Origin: Capsaspora owczarzaki ATCC 30864
Lineage: Eukaryota; Opisthokonta; Filasterea
Direction of reading: 5' to 3'
Assembly: GCF_000151315.2 (NCBI RefSeq)
Contig: NW_011887298.1
Coordinates: forward strand, 998,530 to 1,062,529
Length of the DNA: 64,000 nt
A program made the position numbers and the translations under genes. Under the pieces are notes generated by a model. It saw only the letters and a program-made list of their open reading frames with translations, had not been told where the DNA came from and did no database searches. Of this stretch, positions 1-11,738 are shown one piece after another. The first letter of the stretch is position 1. Each line of letters begins with the position of its first letter.

Positions 1-2
1 TG

Positions 3-3000
3 GTCGCGACAAGCAGCGCTGCGGCTTCTTCAGCAGCCTTGGCGAGTGCACCCATGCCAGAGTCTCCAGTGACTGTTCGAAGGCGAGGTCGACCTCCTCT
101 CAGCTCTCGCCTGTCGGCTGCCCCTCCACCAACAGCTGGCAACGCAACGCTTTTCTCGCAATTCGAAGGTGCAGCAGCAGCAGCAGCACCAGCCGAAGAA
201 AGCGTCTCCGCTGCAGCTGCAATTCCCAACCCGAATCAGCATGAACCATCCATCCTCCCAGCAGACCCGCAGCAGCAGCAGCAGCAACAGCTGCAGCTAC
301 AACTGCAACAACACCAGCAACAAGTGCAACAACAGCTGCAACAGCAACAACAGCCACTCGCCGCATCGTGCGACTCGCCGATTGAGGTGACAGTGCGGGA
401 GACTGCCCTGTTGGAGACTCGCACGTCCATTCGAGACAGCGTGAATTGCTCTGCATTTTCGCCGGGCGGGGCTTTTCTGGTCGCGGTGGGCAGTGACTGC
501 ATTGTGCGTGTGATTGAGTGCGTTCCGGTTTTGCGGATGCTCGAATTTCCGGACGTCCACACGTCTCCGATCACCAGCTGTGTTTGGTCGCCCAGCGCGC
601 TTCGGTTTATCACAACTGGCAAGGCAGGCCAAGCTTTTGTGTGGACTCGTTCCAAGGACTCGTGGGTTCCTCGTGCGCTCGATATGACACACGCAGTCGT
701 CCCTGCATTTACGTGCGGACTGGACACTCTGTCAGGGACGCTTGACGCGCACGCAGCCCCGTCGTCGTCGTCGTCCGCAGTGACAGTGGTCGATGAGGAT
801 GAAATCGTTCATGTGCACGACGACGGCGAGCCCGCAGCTGAGAGCAGTGCGGTGAATGCCAATCCTAACGCCAGCCAGCCGCCGCCAATCCATCTTGAAA
901 GCGAAGATAGTGAGGATGAGGGCGAACGACGAATGGAGAAGGCCCGATCTCGCGCTCGACGCCTCCTGAAGGAAGCCAACTCCTTTCCCCACTCTCAGAC
1001 GCCGCCCTATGATGCCAGCGTTCGTGAGGTGTTGATGGCTTGCTTCACGTGTGACAACATGCTCCTTGTCACTGCCGAGTCGGAATCCAGAAGTCCTCCC
1101 GTGCTGTTAAAAGTATGGGATGCTCTCACCGGCGAGTTGCTGTGTGTGCTACGAGGCCACACTGAGAGCGTCATGTGCCTGGAGGCCCACCCCACACATC
1201 CGCGTGTCTTCCTCAGCTCCAGCCACGACGGACATCTCATTCTCTGGGATTTGCAGAAGGGACTACCGATGCGAGTCTTTTCCAACGTCGTCGATAATGG
1301 CGTCCGTGCCTCTGAATTTTTTGATGCTCGCTTCTCGCCAGACGGCACAACCGTTGTCGTTTGTGATGGGTATGGCCGCGTGTCAATCTTTGGGACAGAT
1401 CCTGTGGCGGATCCTGAGCGGGTTCCTTCAGAGCAGTTTTTCAGCAACGACTACGGCGCGCTCGTCCGAAACGAGGCCGGGGCGTACGTGGACGAGCTGA
1501 CGCTTCTGCCACCACACCGTTGCGCACGGACGGGGCTGCTCACCAACATGCAGAATGGACCGCATCCGCCTGCCATGCAGGCAGACCCGAGTTATCGCGA
1601 CATTATCGTTCCTGTGCTTGATCCAGTGGCATTAGCTCGCGCAGTCCAAGACTGTCGTGCCATGCTCAATCACGAGCTCGAAATGGCTCGCCAGCCACTC
1701 ACCCGTGTTGCTTCCACCATGGCAGACCGCGCTGCGTCGCCAGCCACATTCACCAACTCGCCGGTTCGGCGCGACAATCAGCCAAAGCGACCCCGTGCTC
1801 GCCCTCCAGCAGCTTCTGCACGGAGCACTGCGGCCGAAACCATCCATGCGCCTGACGATGGCCTTTCTGAATCGTCCCAGTCTGACGCTGGCGATCAGGA
1901 CGACGACGACGACGACGAGTTGGACGGGACCTATGACGTCTCGCCAGCCGAGCAAAGACGAGCAGAGCGACACGAGCGTCGGCGCTTGCGACGACTTGCT
2001 GGCATCGCCCACGCTACCGCCGCTTCTGGAAGTCGCTCGACGCGTCGAGCGGCCCGAGGCGACGGCGATGACGGTGGACGTTCATCGCGTGGTCGCTCGC
2101 GGTCGAGTCGTGGAAATGGCTTTGTGGCGAGTGACGACGAGGAGGACGAAGCGAGCGACTCGGAGGACGAGGAAGACGAGGAGGCAAATCCGTCCTTTGA
2201 CGACAGTTCGAGCGACTCGGAGATTGACCTGTCCGACAGCAGCGAGTCCAGCGAAGCCGAAGCGTCATCATCAAAACCCTCTCATTCCAAGGCCAGTGCG
2301 GCAGCGCCGCGCAAACAGCAGGCACCAGGCAAAGCTGCTGCCAGCCTTGTCGGGTATGCCCATCCTTCTCGCATCTGGCGCGAGCCCAAGGCGTACAATG
2401 GGCTGTGGAAGCAAGTGCAAGCCATCGCCTCAGCGCCCAAGTTTAACGTCCAGCAGTACTTGCCCGGTCCGTGGCTCACTCAGACCCAGCCGAGCTTGTC
2501 GCCCTATGTCCCGCAGCTGGACGACGAGCTCGTGTATCTCCGCGCAGGGCACGAAGAGTATGTGCGCGAAGGCTCCAAGTTCCACACTCCCGGCACGACA
2601 AACATCAACCCGTGGCAGCGCTATCCCGGCTTGACTGGCGCAGTCTTTTGCCGAGTGCTGAGTGTCGAGTACTTGGTTGGCCCTCCGGCAGTGTGCCACT
2701 TGAAGCTTGGTGTGTACGAAAACCAGAGCTGGTCGTTCGCCCAACAGCTCGAGTACCTGAACGCCTTCTACCGGCTTCGCCAGTTTGGCGACTTGTCCAT
2801 TTCCGCTCACGTGGCCGACGGGCCTGCGACGCTTCGCGCCAAGCAGGCTCTTCGCGGCGCCTCGCCTCTGGACGACCGAGGCATGGCTTTGGTCGGCCTG
2901 GAAGCGCTCGATTCTCGCGGTTTCGCGCCCTATTTGCATCGCGCCGAGACCAAATTCCAGATTTCGTTTGCCTTCCGCTATGCAGATCTCGATGAAGTCG

Positions 3001-3831
3001 CCGATTTTCTCGTGCTGCGGTCGCGCTTTTTGCAAAGCGTGGCCAACCTCCCGCCGGTCGGCGGCCAGGTTGTCTGTTCGTACGGCGAGGAATGGTTTTC
3101 GGGCTCGGTTTCTGATATCGATCCCAATGCCCTGCCCGTGAGCGGCGGTGCTGGCCCTGGATTCAATCCATGGAACGGGCTCTCAATCAGGTTTGACAAC
3201 TCGGACGAGCCGGACACGCTGTCGCCGTGGGATTTGTATCCTGCAGATCCTACTGCCATCCACGAAAACCCGCTCGACCCCTCCGGGCGGACTGTAATGG
3301 TGGATCAGCGAGTGTGGCAGTGGCCAGAGGCGATTTGCCAGCTGGAGGTGCAACGGATTGTGGCGGGTCTGAACCTCGTTTGCTTCTTTGACTGGGTTGA
3401 GCCGTTCGTGGAGGCTGTGGATTGGAATCTCTATCCCGACTACTACGTGATGATCCAGTACCCCATGTACCTGTCTCTCATTCGCAAACGCCTGATTTCG
3501 GGCTGGTACCGCAGCAAGGATGCGCTCATCTGGGATGTGCAAATGCTCATGATCAACGCCACGACCTACAATCCCGACAAGTCTCTGCTCTTCAAGTACG
3601 CCACCGTGCTGTTTGCCGGCTTGGTGGAATTCATTGTCACGCCTGGGCTGGGCGTTCCCAACCTGGCGGTCGAGATGGATTTTGACCGAGCGGCAGCGAA
3701 CGCTGGGCCATTGGTGGTGTCGTTGGGCAAAATACGACCTGAATTGAACTACCAACGCAAGCCTAAAGGTCCGGCCGCCAGTGCCGCCAAGTCCAAGCCT
3801 CCGGCTCGGTCGGCTCGGCGCCCTGTCGACA

Positions 3832-3862
<31 letters not shown>

Positions 3863-4328
3863 AGATGTCTCGGTTGATGATGATTCTGATTCTGATGACA
3901 GCACTGCACGCCGCTCCAAGTCAAAGGCTAGGTCTGGATCTCATGGCAAGGCATCTTCTTCAGCTGGCAAGGCCAGCAAGAAGAGCAAGGGCGCCGTAGT
4001 CCCGAAACGAGGGCGAGGAAGGCCCCCCAAGCCCAAGTACACGTATTCCGATGACGACGAAGAGGAGGAAGCGGCAGGCGACGACGACGAAGATGACGAA
4101 GATGGCGACATGGCAGGCATGGACGATGGCGATACTTACGATGGATTTGCCGAGGACGACAACGACGAAGCCGAAAGCGGTGGTGGTGCTGCGGCTACTG
4201 CTGCGTCTTCTGCGTCTTCGAGCGCACGTCGCAAGCGTCCTGCTGTTGCGTCCTCCGATGACGACGACAGCGAGTTTGACGGCGATGAAGACTCTCATCC
4301 GAACAAGCGTTTGCGCGTTGCGGATTGA
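3..4328 (+). CDS. PHIP: BRWD/PHIP-type WD40-cryptic Tudor-bromodomain protein (5' partial)
   Basis: The reading frame is open from the window edge to a TGA at 4326-4328 with no intron, so the N-terminus lies outside. WD40 repeats occupy roughly 410-1450. The segment after them (EQFFSNDYGALVRNEAGAYV) matches the block that follows the propeller in BRWD/PHIP proteins. Acidic and serine-rich linkers follow. At about 2500-3300 comes the PHIP cryptic Tudor region, with PYVPQLDDELVYLRAGHE, VGPPAVCHLKL and TLSPWDLYP. One bromodomain lies at about 3340-3650 (LYPDYYVMIQYPMYLS, ATTYN) and resembles the first bromodomain of the animal proteins. The tail is acidic, with an AT-hook core RGRGRPP near 4010 and another GRPP near 80. 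Animal relatives bind methyl- and acetyl-histones and act as CUL4-DDB1 substrate receptors; that role is inferred here. No second bromodomain is seen. The N-terminal region carries CAG/CAA-coded glutamine runs. Confidence 0.93.
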
Positions 4329-4668
4329 AGCAAGTTCCAACAACGACGTTGAACTGATTGATTTCTTTTGCGGGTTGTTTTCGAAAAGGACGACCGCCAC
4401 ATTGCAATACATTTTTTATTATTCACCATTCCAATCTTGCTCTGTTCTTGGGGGACGGGGACGGTTGATGTTCCTATTGACGACGAAGAGCAGCAAGCGT
4501 TGAAGAGCAAAACTCGTTGCATCCAACTTCCATTCCCCCCCCCCAATTCCACTCTCATCCGACTCTCCTCCGACATTCATCCAAAATCCAATTCAAATCT
4601 ATATTCCTTGCCTTAGTTCTTTTGTTGTGCCTTTCATTTCGCAGAACTCAGTCCTGACTTGTGTGTGC
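4329..4668. other. Intergenic, BRWD-like 3' flank and ELL upstream region
   Basis: This 340-nt stretch holds no credible gene. A TTTCGCAG just before the ELL start could be the 3' end of an intron in the ELL 5' UTR, but no donor could be fixed. Confidence 0.5.
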
Positions 4669-7371
4669 ATGAACACTGACCGTACTTTCAAGCTCGTCTC
4701 GACCAGCGCACGGCGAGGTGGGCCGCAGCATGGCGCGTCATCCTCGGCCGCCCCGACGCCACCCGCGGCAGTGTTTGATGCGCTCCTGTCCACTGCGTTG
4801 GCTGACGCTGGGTGGGAGGCCCTGCTGCACCGCGCAACGCTGTCTGCTGATGCTTTGGGACTGACACCGAGCAATGGCAACGCGCACGGCGGCCAGAACG
4901 GCCAGGCGCACGGCAGCCAGGCTCGCGTAGCAACGAGGCAGACGCGCCAGGCTACTCGAGACGCGACGAACGGCGCCGGACACGCGGCCGATGGGTCGCC
5001 GGGGCAGCCGCAGCTCGAGGAGGACGCCGAGCCGGATGCCGTGGACGCAGACCTCGCGTTCCCGACCTCGCTTGTGCTGGACGCTGTGCATGCCGTGAAA
5101 CAGCGCCAAGACGCACTCAAGGGCACCCGAGCGCGGGCAGGAGCAGCCGCAGGGACCGCTGCACCCCGTTTCACGCTGTTTCACGTCAAGGTGACGGAAG
5201 GCTTTGAGCGCTCGATCGACAAGCTCTTCCCGCCAGAAGGACGCCGTTCGGCTGCAGCAGTTAGCTCGGCAGGTAAAGCTCCACCGGGCAATGCGCGACC
5301 CACGCCCGAGAGCGATGCGGCCAACCTGGCGCTCATGGTGACCGACGCCCCGAGCCTGGCATCGCCGTCTGAGGCCAACCACGACGATGCCGTGCATCCA
5401 TCCAAGCGGCCCCGCATGTCCATTGAGTTTTCTTCCGACGGGACTGTCGATTCGAGCGGAGTATGCTGTGATTTGCTTGTTTGATCGTTCGTTGGATTTG
5501 TGTTTTCGCGCACTCACTTGCAGTTTCCCGCACAGGTACTGCGCGTGGATGATGACTTGTTCGGCTTTACGACGATTTTTGCACAGGCCCAACAACAATC
5601 GGCACTGGACTGTCTCCGGCTGCATCAGTCAGCAGACACTATTTATTCGCTCGGATCCATGGACGATCGACTCGTCATCAAGCCGCTCCTGACCCAGGAA
5701 CTTGCTGCCAAGACTCGCGCTCGTGAAGAAAAGCTTCAGTCCGAGCGGCACGCAAAGACGTGAGTGTGCTCTGTGAGAAGTTTAGCGAGTGCTGCTCCAT
5801 TATTTTGGCTCAATTTTGTTGTTTGTTTTTCCAACCACCACCACCACCACCACCACCACCACCACCACCACCACCACCACCACCTCACCTGAACAGAACT
5901 TTAACTCTCAATTCCGAACCGAGTCGTCCGTCTGACACGCGCTCCGGGACCTCCTTGATCCACAAGCGCCTCGGAGTATCATCAGCCTCGGGCGTATCGG
6001 CTGCAACAGCCAACGCACGGCTTGGGCGAATATCGCCACTGCCACCCATGCAAACAGCATCGCGAAACACAGCTGCTACTGCTGCTGTTACAGTGGACCA
6101 TTCACCAATTGCTGCTTCAACCAGGAATCGGGGAGCCGCCGCAGCCGCACCTGCCAAAATCCCAATGCCCAAGCTGTCTCTCCAAGATTTGGTGGCCCAT
6201 CTTCTTGTGGCTCGACCAATACCAAAGGAGGAATTGCATCGCCTTGTCTTGGAGCATGGTCTGAAGCCAACGAAAGAGGCTTTCGATGCGGTGGTCCAGC
6301 AGGTTGGTTTGCTTCTTTTTGTTTTGTTTGTTTGTTTTTTTCGTTTCGCTTTGTGTCTTTGAACTGCCACCACTGCTCGGACCCAACGGCATCCAATTCG
6401 TCGTGCTCATTTGTATCGACATCTGCGCTTGTGCCACTCTTGACCGGCAGGTGACCAAGATTGACGCGCAGAAACTCTTGTTCCTGCAAACCGCCTTCTA
6501 TCAAACTTTGCATCTCGATCTACCCATTTTCAACGCTACTGAAAGGAAGTACGCATACTCGCGCGTCCAAACGGTACTTGAAAAGTTGCGCGTTGGTCCA
6601 ACTGAGCCACTTCGGTACGATCATTCATTCTTGTATTCAAATGGGTTTGCAATCAAGTACTAACGAACTCGTGCGCCCCTTCTGGCACGCCCCTTTTTGC
6701 AGGATGCGGTTTGAGGAAGAATACAAGCGTGGTGTCGCTGCGGACGAAGCACTAGCCGCGTCTACAGCACCTGCACCCGCAGCATCCTTCGGGCCACCAT
6801 CCGCGCGTGCCAGCGTTGCTCGTCCCCAAACTGCCGCTCCTTCCATCACCACCTCCGCCACCCCTCCCGCGAAAACATCCCCGCGATCAGCAAAGACTGG
6901 CACGGCAGCAGCCACAGCCGCAGGCAAAGCTGGCAAAGGGGAAGGTGCTGCTGCCACTGTTGCTGCTGCAACTGCACCGCCGTCAAGCGAGCTCGTGCAA
7001 GCTCGTGCAAACTTCACTGCGAAATACGCAAAGTATATTGCTATTGAACAGCAGCTCAAGGATAACCATGCCGAGTTTGCGGCGATTGGAGAGCAAATGA
7101 AGCAGTACGAGCAAGGCGATGCGAGGCGTTCGGTTCTCGAAGAGAAAATTCAGCGGCTCTTCCAAGAGCGCTCAAAGGTATGGACACAATCAACAAGCTG
7201 CTTTTATCGTGTCAAGAACGATTCACATGATATGAACTGACTTGATGGTTTTTTGTTTTGTCATGGTGGCAGAAAATGACTGCAATCCTGCAAGAACGCA
7301 CAGAGTTGCACGTTTGGTTGAAAGCTGAGAAACTCCGAATTCAACAGATGAGCGACGCAAGTGGTCAGTGA
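4669..7371 (+). CDS. ELL: RNA polymerase II elongation factor ELL
   Basis: Six exons fit by phase: 4669-5460, 5524-5759, 5897-6302, 6451-6614, 6703-7177 and 7273-7371, giving about 723 residues. The N-terminal domain includes FTLFHVKVTEGFERSIDKLF and, after the first intron, LGSMDDRLVIKPL. The central winged-helix-like region reads RPIPKEELHRLVLEHGLKP. The C-terminal occludin/ELL homology domain is a coiled coil running from YAKYIAIEQQLKDNHAEFAA to the end. ELL suppresses transient pausing of Pol II and in animals belongs to super and little elongation complexes. The first in-frame ATG was taken as the start. The acceptor of exon 2 could also be 12 nt later (5536). Intron 2 carries a CCA microsatellite. 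The gene is convergent with the BSD gene downstream. Confidence 0.9.
5835..5883 (+). repeat. (CCA)n microsatellite in ELL intron 2
   Basis: About 16 uninterrupted CCA units lie between the donor at 5760 and the acceptor ending 5896, beside the 3' splice site. Confidence 0.95.
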
Positions 7372-7580
7372 GCCGCGTTCGGTGCCCGTTTCCAAACTGT
7401 CGTCGCTGTCTTCGCTTCTTTTGTCCTTTTAATGTAACAGTACATGGCATTCCCGATGTATTACAAACACAGATACATATTAGTGTAGCACTCACCAAGC
7501 CAGAAAAACCGAAAATAACAACACGACGCAAGCGCAAAACGGAAAAACAACCAGACATCAGAGAAGCAAAGCGAAAAGGT

Positions 7581-9482
7581 TTACTCGAGCTCGAGAGCTT
7601 CTTGGATGTCCTTTTCCCATGCGGCATCTGACAAATCTAGGCGGCGGCAATCGGCAGTAGCAGCAAACACCAAACACGAAAAAGGGACCAAACAGCATCT
7701 AGTGTCAGGACTCGTCAACAACGTGCCAAATCCAGAGACAACAAAACCTTCTTACCGCTAGAATCGTGCAAAACAGCATCGTTCAGCTCTTCCGCAATTT
7801 CATGCTCCCAGTCAACATTGTCATCTGCAAAAAGAAAAGAAAGAAAGAAAAAAAAGGACGAGCAAGATTCAATCAGATTTGGCCCCCAAAAGTGCTTTCC
7901 ATCACAAACTTCACCTACCAGGCGAATCGGACGCGCTCAGAGATGAGCTGCTGGCGACAACAGGAGTTGTCACTGGGGCCAGCTTGAGGGGCGATACAGC
8001 GGGAGGAACGACGTGCAGAGTGTCGCTGACAAATTCGGCCGTGCTGGGCTGCGGCGGCTCGTAGATTTCAGCGGCTGAGGGTGCACGTTTGCGCGCTTGG
8101 GAAACTGGCGTAGCCACTCCGCCAGCGGCGGCAGCAGCAGCCGCAGCAGCCGCAGCAGCAGCTTGTTGCGGAGCCGCGGCGGGGGTTGCAGGCGCGCTGA
8201 GTTTGCTTTCAGATAAGGCAGCAATTTGTGGAGCAGCAATGGCCGCTGCGATTGGCGGAGCAACCGGTGTGGTAGAGCCAGAGGAGGCCGCACTATGAAT
8301 AGAACCAGCGTTTGCGTGGACAAGCGCGGTGAGCTGACTGGACTGCTTGACCAGCGAGACGCGGTAAAAGTAGTTGCGCCAAAAGTCTGACTCGGCAATG
8401 TGCTTTGGCACCAACTCGAAGCGCATCTTTTCGAGCTCGGGGTCCTCGCGAAGCGTAGCAAGAGCAGTGGGTGCGAAGCGTTCAAAGTCAAACACCACTT
8501 GCGCGCCTTTCGGCGGGCTGGTCAAAAAGTTGCGGCGGTCGGAAGACAGCGATAGGATTTGCGCCTTCATCTCGGCCTCTTCGTGATACCCAACCCATGG
8601 TGGTACTCCCTGCGACACGGCAAAAGCAAACAGCATCGGTCGCAAACTCAAAATGAGACAAAAAGCAATCGGAATTGACTTGACAGTTGGGGTTGTTCGA
8701 TTGAGCACGACGTACTTGACCAACATGTTGGCGTTGGCGATTCTTTTCTTGGACAAACTTTTGCTGCTCTTCTTCGAACGATGCAATGAACGAAGTGGTC
8801 TCGACGTTCTCCTGCACAAATGTACAAAGAGCACAGAAGCACATCAAACAGGTCAAATTCAAGACAAACTGCTCGACCTTTCCCGCGCCATAGCATTCAC
8901 TTTTGGGTTTAAGTTGGCCGGAGCATTTGTTACCTTGATTTTATGAACGACTGTGTTGATGTTGCCGAGCGCTGACGACGCGAACGAGCTCAAGTTGCCG
9001 AATGCGAATGAGCCAAACGCCGACACCTTGTCACCCGCGCGCGCTTGTCCCGTGGCAGCAGCAGCGGCAGCAGCGGTAGCAGCAGGGTTGGCCTCGTTAT
9101 TGACAGTGGTCGCGGCGGCATTGGGAGCAGAGCTGCTGGTCGCGTCGTCGGACTCGGGCTGCTGAGGAACGATGACGCTCGAGCGCAGCGTGGCAGAAGC
9201 AGCAGATGCGCCAATGTCGCCGCCACGGCCGCCCGCACTGGTATCCGACGATGAGCTGGACGCATTGACGGGCGCACTGGCAGCACCCGTGGCGGAGGCA
9301 GAGGCAGAGGCAGAGGCAGAGGCAGAGGCGGTCGTCGGCTTTGTCGAACCAGCAGCAGCAGCACCACCCGCAGCAGCACCGGTCGTCGTGCTACTGGACT
9401 GTGTGGTGCTGGTGGAAGATGAAGAAGACGAAGCGTCCGACAGTGAACTCGTCAACGCCGACCAAGCGCCCCAAAGCGACAT
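7581..9482 (-). CDS. BSDC1: BSD-domain protein, BSDC1-like
   Basis: Five exons on the minus strand (9482-8934, 8811-8716, 8609-7919, 7824-7756, 7627-7581) keep frame throughout and encode 483 residues. The protein starts [16 protein letters not shown], followed by Ser/Ala/Thr-rich low complexity, then a coiled region ([17 protein letters not shown]). The BSD domain has the diagnostic [12 protein letters not shown] block preceded by [10 protein letters not shown]. After an Ala-rich linker the two last small exons encode acidic tryptophan motifs, [13 protein letters not shown] and [14 protein letters not shown]. Such DWE-type ends are remembered from BSDC1, which together with the BSD core favours BSDC1 over SYAP1. 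The molecular role is poorly known in the family. It is divergent from PSMG1 with 186 nt between start codons. Confidence 0.85.
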
Positions 9483-9668
9483 GCTGCGAAGAAGAAGAAA
9501 ACAAAAAAAAAAAAAAAACAAGAGTGAGATTCTGAGAATCTGAGAATCTGACAAGAATAGGAAAGAGAGCCAGGGACGATTTTACGCTGCAAGTGACATT
9601 CTGAGAACAGCTGCTTCTTCTTCTATTCTTATTCTTCAGTTCATCAAGTTCAGTCACTCTTCTTTACG
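9483..9668. promoter_or_regulatory. Shared divergent promoter, BSDC1-like / PSMG1
   Basis: Only 186 nt separate two outward-facing ATGs. The stretch contains three copies of TTCTGAGAA(T/C) (two overlapping around 9530-9552 and one near 9599) and an A-run beside the BSDC1-like start. A bidirectional promoter is inferred from spacing alone. Confidence 0.5.
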
Positions 9669-11344
9669 ATGGCGGACTTGTTTGAGACGAACGCGGACGC
9701 GCCTCATCGCGGCGACTGGGCAGACGACGACAGCTCGTCCTCATCTGACGACGACAACGACAACGACAACGACAACAACTCTTACAACAACAAGGCCAAG
9801 CAGGAAGCGCCGCGGCTGCTGCAGTACTTTGACGGCGACGTTCCGGCAGTCAACCCCGAGCGCAAGTCGCGCCGTCGTCGCGCGTACCTCGCAGGCCAGC
9901 AGCCCCCGCAGTGGACTTGGACTCCAGCACCATCACCATCAGCATCAGGCACAGGAGCAGCGCAGCAGGCGGACAGGCGGCTCCAGGCGTCGCTGCTGGT
10001 TGTTGGCTTTGGCCGCGCTGGTGCAATGTACGCCTTTCACCGCTTTGCCACTGCTGGTGCTGTTAGTGCTGCTCAGGGGGTGCCCGAGCTGGTGGCGTCA
10101 ATGACGAGCACGGCGGCAGCAGCCAAGCCGCAGCCCAAGAGCGCCGTCGCCATCAAAGCAGCAGGCAAGTCTCAGAGTGTTTGACCGGTCGCCTTTTTTT
10201 GATGGTGAACACTTCTCAGAAGATGCACAGATAAAGGAAAAGCGAAAGAGCAAAAGCATCGAGAAACATTTTTGTTCGAGTTTCTGGAAAAACCAAAACT
10301 CTTAACAATTTCGAGAAACTTGTCGTTTTCAAGTGAAGCTGGAGCGAGGTTTCCCCCCTCACCCTTCCCAGCTCCTGTCTGTTTATGCTGGTCTGGTTTT
10401 GGGATGGTTTTGGATGGCGGGAGGGAAAGGGGGAGTGAGTGCAGAGCGGAACGGAACGGAACGGTTTTGTTTCAATCTGAAACACTCGCTCTATACGTGG
10501 AGTGAATGTGATCCGGGGAGGTTGAGGTTTGGATTGTGACCAAAGACACGGATCGATCATCAACGGCAGTTGGTTGGATTGATTCTTTTACTTTTTTGAT
10601 GCTTGAAGGATGGATGCAAACTCACAACGCGCAAAACGTTTCGTTTGTTTGGTTTTGTTGCTCCCCGCTCTCCGCTCCCCCTTTCCTCCAGCGAAAGAAT
10701 TTTGCCACATTTATCGAAATTCAGCACTGCCTGACCTGCTAGTGTGCGCAGTCACGGCACCGGTCTCCCCGAGCGAGGCATTCGAATTTGCTGCTACACT
10801 TTTGACACATGTGCATGCCGATCGCGTTCTTGCGTTTGATGCCGCCCTGAAATCCAGCATAAATGGTCTCTACGATGACCCGGAGAACGACGACAGCGAC
10901 TACGACTATGACAGCGGCCATCGTGGCGCTCTGGTTTGCGCATTGGCCACTGCCGCTTGGCGCCGAGACGGTCGTCTGCCTGCGCGTGCTCTGCCCACCG
11001 CCAACATGGTGACTGGAGCCCCTGCCGCCCTTTTGTCTCACTGCGAGGTGATTGGCACTCCCGCGGCGTTGCTGCTCGCGCTGCAAGAGTCGGTCGAGAT
11101 CTCGCCCGAACTCTTGCTGGCAATGGACGCCGTGATCACGAGCGACAACAGCCAACTTGGCACCGTTGCGCCCGCTCTCGCACCACTACAGGCTGATGCC
11201 CTTCGTGCGGCGTTCAAGTCTGCCGGACCCGCGTCCGACTCTGCGTTGGCCAGCGTTCCCGGTGCCATTCACTTGGTTCTGTCCGCCTCCACCACCACTG
11301 CTGCAACCTTTGTGCGACCCACGCCCGATTCTCTGTACTTGTGA
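9669..11344 (+). CDS. PSMG1: Proteasome assembly chaperone 1
   Basis: Two exons, 9669-10164 and 10743-11344, give 365 residues. The acidic Asp/Asn/Ser N-terminus is followed by LQASLLVVGFGRAGAMYAF and, in exon 2, PAALLSHCEVIGTPAALLLA. The latter aligns with the best conserved block of human PSMG1 (DLPAAVLSYCQVWKIPA). PSMG1 pairs with PSMG2 to scaffold the 20S alpha ring. The preferred donor is CAG|GCAAGT, a GC-AG intron, and it joins in phase to CTAG at 10741. A weaker GT donor 13 nt later (A|GTGTTT, 10178) is also in phase and would add four residues. An inserted acidic DDPENDDSDYDYDSG loop is unusual. Confidence 0.82.
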
Positions 11345-11738
11345 ACGATCTTGCTTGTTCCTGAGGTGTGCATGTGTGTGTATGTGCTCTTGTTTGTGTC
11401 GAACTACTGTACGCTTCGTTTCTTGCATTTCTGGAGTACGATATTTTTTTGGTCTACTTTCGAGATGCACCATTTTCGGCAAGCGCATTTCCATGTTGAA
11501 AACAGTCGTGCTACAAACTTGCGCGCCTCTGCACCGTTTACAGCACACCTCCCCGACTCGATGCGCAGTCGTAGTGGCTTACACAAGTGGCTGACAAAGT
11601 GGCTTGCGCACCTCTCCACTTTGCAAAGTCTCGCCAACCCCACCCCACCCCGCCTTCTGTTATTCTTCAAGTATCTTGTCCAAAACTACATCCTATCCTC
11701 GACTCAGTCTCAGTTTTTTTCACAGTTCTTCTTCTTCA
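11345..11738 (+). other. Intergenic, PSMG1 3' flank to lipase upstream region
   Basis: This 394-nt stretch is T- and C-rich. It has no supported gene and no clear polyadenylation hexamer. Confidence 0.5.

Noticed and set aside
241-390. CAG/CAA repeats as a possible non-coding microsatellite.
   Set aside because: The repeats lie in the open BRWD-like frame as mixed CAG/CAA glutamine codons, so they are coding low complexity.
1657-2634. A 325-codon frame overlapping the BRWD-like gene.
   Set aside because: It is a shifted reading of acidic and basic low complexity with no domain; the BRWD frame is the one matching a family.
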